Source: an uncultured Lachnospiraceae bacterium
GTDB lineage: Bacteria; Bacillota; Clostridia; Lachnospirales; Lachnospiraceae
Reading direction: 5' to 3'
Length of the DNA stretch: 6,518 bases
Assembly: GCA_902496125.1 (NCBI GenBank)
Contig: CABUZU010000110.1
Coordinates: 1-6,518 of the forward strand
Under the pieces are notes generated by a model. It saw only the letters and a program-made list of their open reading frames with translations, was not told where the DNA came from and did no database searches. Within the stretch, counting starts at the first letter, position 1, and each line of letters starts with the position of its first letter. Both the position numbers and the translations under genes were made by a program. Shown here piece after piece: positions 1-4,035 of this stretch.

Positions 1-296
1 GTCTGTCTTCTTTTCTTAGAAACACTGTAGTGATTGACCATCGAATCCATATTTCCACTAGATACTAAAAATCCAAGCCTTGGTCTGCCAAATTCTTTAA
101 TCGAATTTTCATCTTTCCAATTCGGCTGTGATAAAATCGCCACTTTATATCCTCTAGACTCTAATAGTCTAGAAATAATTGCACAGCCAAAGGAGGGATG
201 GTCTACATAGGCATCCCCTGTAACATAAACAAAATCCGGCTGCTGCCAACCTAGATTTTTCATTTCTTTTTTTGTAATCGGAAGAAAATTATTCAT
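1..296 (-). CDS. ygiQ: YgiQ-family (UPF0313) radical SAM protein, N-terminal part only
   Basis: The first 98 codons plus two bases of a gene that runs off the left edge. The start MNNFLPITKKEMKNLGW, then TGDAYVDHPSFG (26-37), a helix with LLESRGYKVAILSQPNW (44-60) and RPRLGFLVSSGNMDSMVNHY (71-90), match the conserved N-terminal domain of YgiQ, a radical SAM protein of about 600-740 residues with no settled function. The radical SAM cysteines lie much further along and are outside the window, so catalytic competence cannot be judged. The visible part is the N-terminal domain, often described as cobalamin-binding-like, but no DxHxxG motif is present. The ATG overlaps the RNase stop by eight bases (ATGAATAA) behind an AAAGGT site, which suggests cotranscription and coupling. 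The frame is open to the edge with no sign of disruption. Confidence 0.9.
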   Translation of the reverse strand, partial: MNNFLPITKKEMKNLGWQQPDFVYVTGDAYVDHPSFGCAIISRLLESRGYKVAILSQPNWKDENSIKEFGRPRLGFLVSSGNMDSMVNHYSVSKKRRQ

Positions 297-1476
297 GTGC
301 CATTACCTTTCCGTTCCTAAAAACAAATTGTTCATACAATGGTTTATTAATTCTTTTTCTTGTAAGCTCTACTAAGTTTAACTTCGTCATATCCACTAAA
401 ATGGACTTTACCGAGTCGCTTGCCATACATTGTTCTAGATATTTTAACAATTCCTTTTTATGCTCATTGTCCTTCATATCAATAAAATCTACAATAATAA
501 TTCCTGATAAATTTCGAAGCCTTAGCTGGTAGGCTACTTCCTTTGCTGCCTCTAAATTCACCTTATAAAATGTCTCTTCGCGGTCTTTATTCTTACTAAC
601 TACCTTGCCAGTATTCACATCAATAACCGTAAGTGCCTCGGTTGGTTCAATCACAAGATATCCTCCTGATTTTAACCAAACCTGTGGACGGATTGCTCTT
701 TCAATAACCGTTTCTAACGAATGAAGCTTTCTAAGTGGTAGAAGCTTATCTTCATAGAACGAAACTTGTACACCACCGCTTTGCACTAGCTTTTCATAAA
801 CCTTTGTCTCATCTGTTACAATCTGGGCATCCTTTAACGATAAGAACTGTTCGATATAAGCAGGTGGCATCTGATAAAGAAGGCTACCGTTTTTCTTATA
901 CTTCGCCTTTTTAGAGATCTTTTGATAAATTTCTAAATATTCGGATAGTTCTAATACCATGTCTAACTCATTTTCATAAGCATTGGTGCGAATAATTGCC
1001 CCACATTCCTTTGGTAAAATTTCACGAATTTTAGATAAATTTTCCTTTATCCAATTTTCATCTTTAATTTTATGAGAACAAGAAATGTTCTCTTCGCCAT
1101 GAAGCAATACAATATATTTTCCCTTAAATTGAAGGTCTCCTGTTAATACAGGTTCCTTTGTTTTTACTGCTGATTTTTTCACCTGAATAACAAGCTCATC
1201 ACCAATTGTCACTTGTTTTTCTCTTGCTCTTAGTGTAAAAATCCAATCTTCCATCTTTTCTAATGGCAAATATCCCATACAGCCTTCGCCAAAATCGACA
1301 AAGGCTGCATTGATATTTTTTACAATATTTTTTATCTTTCCAATAAAAATATTTCCAACACTATCTCGTTTTTCTTCTTCAATTCTTTGTATTTCAACGA
1401 TTTTGCCATCTTGTGAAACTGCTGAGACCAAGGTTTTATCAATTCTTGTAATAATAATCTTAGACAATCTTCTCAC
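289..1476 (-). CDS. rng: Ribonuclease E/G family endoribonuclease (short form without Zn-link)
   Basis: Cytoplasmic single-strand-specific endoribonuclease that cuts A/U-rich sites in mRNA decay and rRNA or tRNA maturation. 395 residues. The N-terminal region (1-35) leads into an S1 RNA-binding domain (about 36-100; GNIFIGKIKN and AAFVDFGEGCMGYLPL). IIRT at 161-164 matches the 5'-monophosphate sensor Arg-Thr of RNase E (Arg163, Thr164 here). The DNase I-like catalytic core holds EPTEALTVIDVNTGK, with Asp286 and Asn288, then NLEAAKEVAYQLRLRNLSG and IIIVDFIDM with Asp330; these correspond to the metal-binding Asp303, Asn305 and Asp346 of E. coli RNase E. The protein ends soon after LVELTRKRINKPL and has no CPxCxG Zn-link, which in E. 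coli joins subunits and begins at about residue 404. It starts with GTG, overlaps DUF2344 by 17 bases and overlaps the next gene by 8. The catalytic site looks complete. Calling it RNase G rather than RNase E rests on the absence of a long scaffold tail. Confidence 0.94.
   Translation of the reverse strand: MRRLSKIIITRIDKTLVSAVSQDGKIVEIQRIEEEKRDSVGNIFIGKIKNIVKNINAAFVDFGEGCMGYLPLEKMEDWIFTLRAREKQVTIGDELVIQVKKSAVKTKEPVLTGDLQFKGKYIVLLHGEENISCSHKIKDENWIKENLSKIREILPKECGAIIRTNAYENELDMVLELSEYLEIYQKISKKAKYKKNGSLLYQMPPAYIEQFLSLKDAQIVTDETKVYEKLVQSGGVQVSFYEDKLLPLRKLHSLETVIERAIRPQVWLKSGGYLVIEPTEALTVIDVNTGKVVSKNKDREETFYKVNLEAAKEVAYQLRLRNLSGIIIVDFIDMKDNEHKKELLKYLEQCMASDSVKSILVDMTKLNLVELTRKRINKPLYEQFVFRNGKVMAHE
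305..310 (-). promoter_or_regulatory. ribosome binding site of ygiQ
   Basis: AAAGGT lies eight bases before the ATG at 296 and is embedded in the last codons of the RNase gene. It is a moderate match at normal spacing and supports the ATG that opens the left-edge gene. Confidence 0.6.
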
Positions 1477-2116
1477 CCAAACTTCCTAATGGCACTAAAT
1501 TTTCTCCATCAAGTGCATAGGTCTCTAAACGACAAGTATGGAATTTAAGGTCTGGATTAAACGCTTCCATTACAAGCTCTGGTTTTAGATTTCCACTACT
1601 ACCAGTCATAAGTTTCAAAAATAATCCATCTTCTCTAAACTGTGCATCAAAAATCATTGGACGAATATCTACAATTACAGTACTCTTTTTCGTCTTTTTC
1701 TCTACTTCAATTGTTTTTTGCTCTAAGAACGTTAAAAAGTCCTCTTTAAAATCTAGATTTTCAAACGTAAGTAGATAATCTGCTCCGGCAACGATGGACA
1801 TTGCAGGTTTCGATTTATCTGGAACCTTTACATAGTCTAAAACTTCCATTCCCTCTACCATGTTTTGATTTAATTTTTCTATCATCACATCAGTAGGTAG
1901 ACTAGAATGTACTTCAATATCAAAATACTCTCCTTCTGAGGTTAACCCAACACCTAATGGAGCTGCAAATGACATAACTTGATGAGGAGAAAAACCTTCT
2001 GTATAAACAATATCAACCTCGGCTCTTCTCATCACTTTTTGGAAATATCTCATAATATCTAAGTGTCCAATGAACTTCATTCGACCTCTCTTAGCAAATT
2101 TAATTCTAATCTTCAT
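1460..2116 (-). CDS. DUF2344 / TIGR03936 radical SAM-linked protein
   Basis: A 218-residue protein of the family found either as a separate gene beside, or as a C-terminal domain of, the TIGR03960 radical SAM protein. Its biochemical role is unknown; the constant pairing suggests a partner or substrate-binding subunit (inference). Family hallmarks sit at the N-terminus: MKIRIKFAKRGRMKFIGHLD, then DIMRYFQKVMRRAE, YTEGFSPHQVMSFAAPLGVG (38-57) and SEGEYFDIEV (60-69). The middle is charged, with a Lys/Glu-rich stretch near 132-143, and the C-terminal part (about 145-210) is less conserved. No signal peptide or membrane segment is seen, so it should be cytoplasmic. The ATG at 2116 is preceded by GGAGGT at seven bases and overlaps the upstream gene by 11 bases (ATGAAGATTAG), a layout typical of translational coupling. 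An upstream ATG at 2170 would add 18 residues unlike the family and a 65-base overlap. The stop lies 17 bases inside the RNase gene. Confidence 0.93.
   Translation of the reverse strand: MKIRIKFAKRGRMKFIGHLDIMRYFQKVMRRAEVDIVYTEGFSPHQVMSFAAPLGVGLTSEGEYFDIEVHSSLPTDVMIEKLNQNMVEGMEVLDYVKVPDKSKPAMSIVAGADYLLTFENLDFKEDFLTFLEQKTIEVEKKTKKSTVIVDIRPMIFDAQFREDGLFLKLMTGSSGNLKPELVMEAFNPDLKFHTCRLETYALDGENLVPLGSLGEKIV
1482..1487 (-). promoter_or_regulatory. ribosome binding site of the RNase E/G gene
   Basis: AGGAAG lies five bases before the GTG at 1476, inside the last codons of the DUF2344 gene. An in-frame TAG at 1488-1486, four codons upstream of the GTG, rules out any longer protein. The next candidate, a TTG at 1467, would sit 14 bases from this site, so GTG is preferred. 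Confidence 0.7.
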
Positions 2117-3968
2117 AACAGATACCTCCATTAAATTTCTTTGCTCCACAGCCTTGACAAGCCATCGCACAGTTTGGCGTTACTTCTTCTCTCATCGCTC
2201 TTTCCCATTCACGAATCAAGAATTTCTTTGTTACACCAGCATCAATAAAGTCCCAAGGAAGTTTTTCCTCTAAACTTCTTTCTCTTGTTGTATAAAAATG
2301 ATAGTCAAGACCACATTCCTCTAATGCATCCATCCATTTTTGATAGTCAAATTGTTCAGACCAAGCATCGTAGTAGCAACCATTTTCATAAGCCTTTAAA
2401 ATTGCCTTTGCAACTCTTCTATCTCCTCTTGCAAATACACCTTCTAAAATAGAAGCCTCTGGTGAATGCCACTGATAGCTAAGACTCTTATGATTTAGGG
2501 CATCGTGCATTGCCTGTTTTACAACCTTTGCCTTATTCACATATTCTTCTGGTTCACACATTGGTGCCCATTGGAATGGAGTAAATGGCTTTGGAATAAA
2601 GAATGAAGTACTAGAGGTAATCTGTACCCTGCCGCCACGGATTTCTTTTGGAAGAACATCATAGTAGGTTGCCGCAATCTCATTGGCAAGCTCTGCAATT
2701 CCTTTCATATCTTCTTCGGTTTCTGTTGGAAGACCTAACATAAAGTAGAGTTTTACCTTCTTCCAACCACCAAGGAATGCTTTGGTTGCACCATCTAGAA
2801 TGTTTTCTTTTGTAAGACCCTTATTGATTACATTACGCATACGCTGGGTACCAGCTTCTGGTGCAAAGGTTAAGCTACTCTTTTTAATATCTTGTACCTT
2901 ACTCATCACATCTAATGAAAATGCATCAATTCTTAATGATGGAAGGGATAAATTCACCCCTGTTTTATGGCAATTTTCAATTAAATTCTCTACTAAATCT
3001 CCAAGCTTTGAATAGTCACTAGAACTTAGCGAGCTTAAAGAAATTTCTTCATGTCCGGTACTCTTTAAAATCTGACTTGCAATCTCTTTTAATTCTTCTA
3101 CATTTTTCTCACGTCTTGGACGATAAACCATACCTGCTTGACAGAAACGACAGCCTCTAATACAACCACGCATGATTTCTAGTACGCAACGGTCCTGTGT
3201 AACCTTAATAAAAGGTACAATTGGATTCTTCGGATAGCCAGAATCCTTCATATCTGTCACAATCACTTTACCTACTGTCTGTGGTACCTCATCATTTACC
3301 GGCTTAAAATCACAAATGGTTCCATCTTCATTATAAGTAACCTCATAAAGAGATGGCACATAGATTCCATCAATCTTTGCTGCCTTTTGTAGAAACTCTT
3401 TACGACTTAAGCCCTCTTTTTTACATTCCTTATAAAGGTCAATAACGGCTAAATTAGAAACCTCACCTTCTCCAATATAAAATAAATCAAAGAAGTCTGC
3501 AATTGGCTCTGGATTATAGGTACAAGGTCCACCACCAATCACAATTGGGTCATCCTCTGTTCGATCCTTTGCAAGAAGTGGAATTTGACTTAAATCTAAA
3601 ATCTGTAAAATATTGGTATAACAAAGCTCATATTGAAGGGTAATTCCTAGAAAATCACATTCCTTTACTGGACGCTGTGATTCTAGGGTAAATAATGGAA
3701 TATTTTTCTCCTTCATCACCTTGTGTAAATCCATCCATGGAGAGAATACTCTCTCACAATAGACATCGTCTCTTTGATTAAATAAATCATAAAGAATCTG
3801 CATTCCTAAATGAGACATTCCAATCTCATATACATCTGGAAAGCACATTGCATAGCGAACATCTACTTCATCAGGATTTTTAACTACCTGATTCCATTCT
3901 CCACCAATGTAACGTGCTGGCTTATCTATTTCTAATAAAATATCTTCGCTTAAAGCTAATTGGTTCAT
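2106..3968 (-). CDS. TIGR03960-family B12-binding-type radical SAM protein, function unknown
   Basis: A 620-residue protein of the TIGR03960 family; its reaction and substrate are not known. Residues about 1-200 form the family's N-terminal cobalamin-binding-like domain, with KPARYIGGE (16-24), YEIGMSHLGMQILY (47-60) and VIGGGPCTYNPEPIADFFD (143-161). I see no canonical DxHxxG cobalamin ligand motif there, so B12 binding, if any, would not be of the classic His-on type. The radical SAM cluster motif CxxxCxxC is complete at Cys269, Cys273 and Cys276 (RGCIRGCRFCQAG). It is followed by barrel motifs LRIDAF (345-350), LTFAPEAGTQRMRNVINKG (366-384) and KLYFMLGLPTETEEDM (406-421). The tail carries a second Cys group: Cys600, Cys604, Cys607 and Cys617. 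The ATG at 3968 has a weak Shine-Dalgarno but no competing start. The gene follows polC by 47 bases and ends inside the DUF2344 gene, its usual partner. Family assignment is confident; function is open. Confidence 0.92.
   Translation of the reverse strand: MNQLALSEDILLEIDKPARYIGGEWNQVVKNPDEVDVRYAMCFPDVYEIGMSHLGMQILYDLFNQRDDVYCERVFSPWMDLHKVMKEKNIPLFTLESQRPVKECDFLGITLQYELCYTNILQILDLSQIPLLAKDRTEDDPIVIGGGPCTYNPEPIADFFDLFYIGEGEVSNLAVIDLYKECKKEGLSRKEFLQKAAKIDGIYVPSLYEVTYNEDGTICDFKPVNDEVPQTVGKVIVTDMKDSGYPKNPIVPFIKVTQDRCVLEIMRGCIRGCRFCQAGMVYRPRREKNVEELKEIASQILKSTGHEEISLSSLSSSDYSKLGDLVENLIENCHKTGVNLSLPSLRIDAFSLDVMSKVQDIKKSSLTFAPEAGTQRMRNVINKGLTKENILDGATKAFLGGWKKVKLYFMLGLPTETEEDMKGIAELANEIAATYYDVLPKEIRGGRVQITSSTSFFIPKPFTPFQWAPMCEPEEYVNKAKVVKQAMHDALNHKSLSYQWHSPEASILEGVFARGDRRVAKAILKAYENGCYYDAWSEQFDYQKWMDALEECGLDYHFYTTRERSLEEKLPWDFIDAGVTKKFLIREWERAMREEVTPNCAMACQGCGAKKFNGGICYED
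2124..2129 (-). promoter_or_regulatory. strong ribosome binding site deciding the DUF2344 start
   Basis: GGAGGT sits seven bases before the ATG at 2116. The same six bases are the Gly-Gly codons (residues 614-615) near the end of the upstream radical SAM gene. This strong site at normal spacing, together with the match of the next residues to the family N-terminus, fixes the start at 2116 rather than at the upstream in-frame ATG at 2170. Confidence 0.9.
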
Positions 3969-3974
3969 ATATTT

Positions 3975-3980
3975 CTCTCT
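3975..3980 (-). promoter_or_regulatory. weak ribosome binding site of the radical SAM gene
   Basis: AGAGAG lies six bases before the ATG at 3968, at the end of a 21-base all-purine tract (3992-3972). It is a poor match to AGGAGG. The start is nevertheless well supported: an in-frame TAA lies in the intergenic gap upstream and no other ATG, GTG or TTG in this frame lies between it and the chosen ATG. Confidence 0.45.
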
Positions 3981-4006
3981 TTCTCTTTTTCTATTGTCAA
4001 ATAGTT

Positions 4007-4035
4007 ATCTTAGCATTAAATATTAAGCATGTCAA
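4007..4035 (-). promoter_or_regulatory. candidate sigma-A promoter upstream of the radical SAM operon
   Basis: Read on the minus strand, a perfect -35 hexamer TTGACA (4035-4030) is followed by a 17-base spacer and TAAGAT (4012-4007), which matches TATAAT at 4 of 6 positions. The start point would fall near 4000, about 30 bases before the ATG at 3968. The -35 lies inside the last codons of polC (Phe-Asp-Met of the C-terminal tail), so part of the match is forced by coding. The -10 lies in the non-coding gap. It would let the downstream genes be expressed independently of polC. No TG extension is seen upstream of the -10. Prediction only. Confidence 0.5.

Noticed and set aside
2117..2170. Longer DUF2344 protein starting at ATG 2170
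   Set aside because: It would overlap the radical SAM gene by 65 bases and add 18 residues unlike the family, while the ATG at 2116 has a GGAGGT at seven bases and begins exactly at the family N-terminus.
2070..2273. Plus-strand open frame of 67 codons
   Set aside because: Lies opposite the DUF2344 start and the radical SAM C-terminus, both strongly conserved; no recognisable protein features. It is a shadow frame.
2782..3015. Plus-strand open frame of 77 codons
   Set aside because: Antisense to the radical SAM barrel region with conserved motifs; no family resemblance. It is a shadow frame.
3970..4000. Second TTGACA (minus strand) in the gap as an alternative -35
   Set aside because: The bases 16-18 downstream are GAGAAA-like with no resemblance to TATAAT, and a start there would leave almost no leader.
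3991..4004. Small inverted repeat CTATT-TGAC-AATAG as a terminator after polC
   Set aside because: Only a five-base, A+T-dominated stem, followed by purines instead of a T-tract; it would not terminate transcription.
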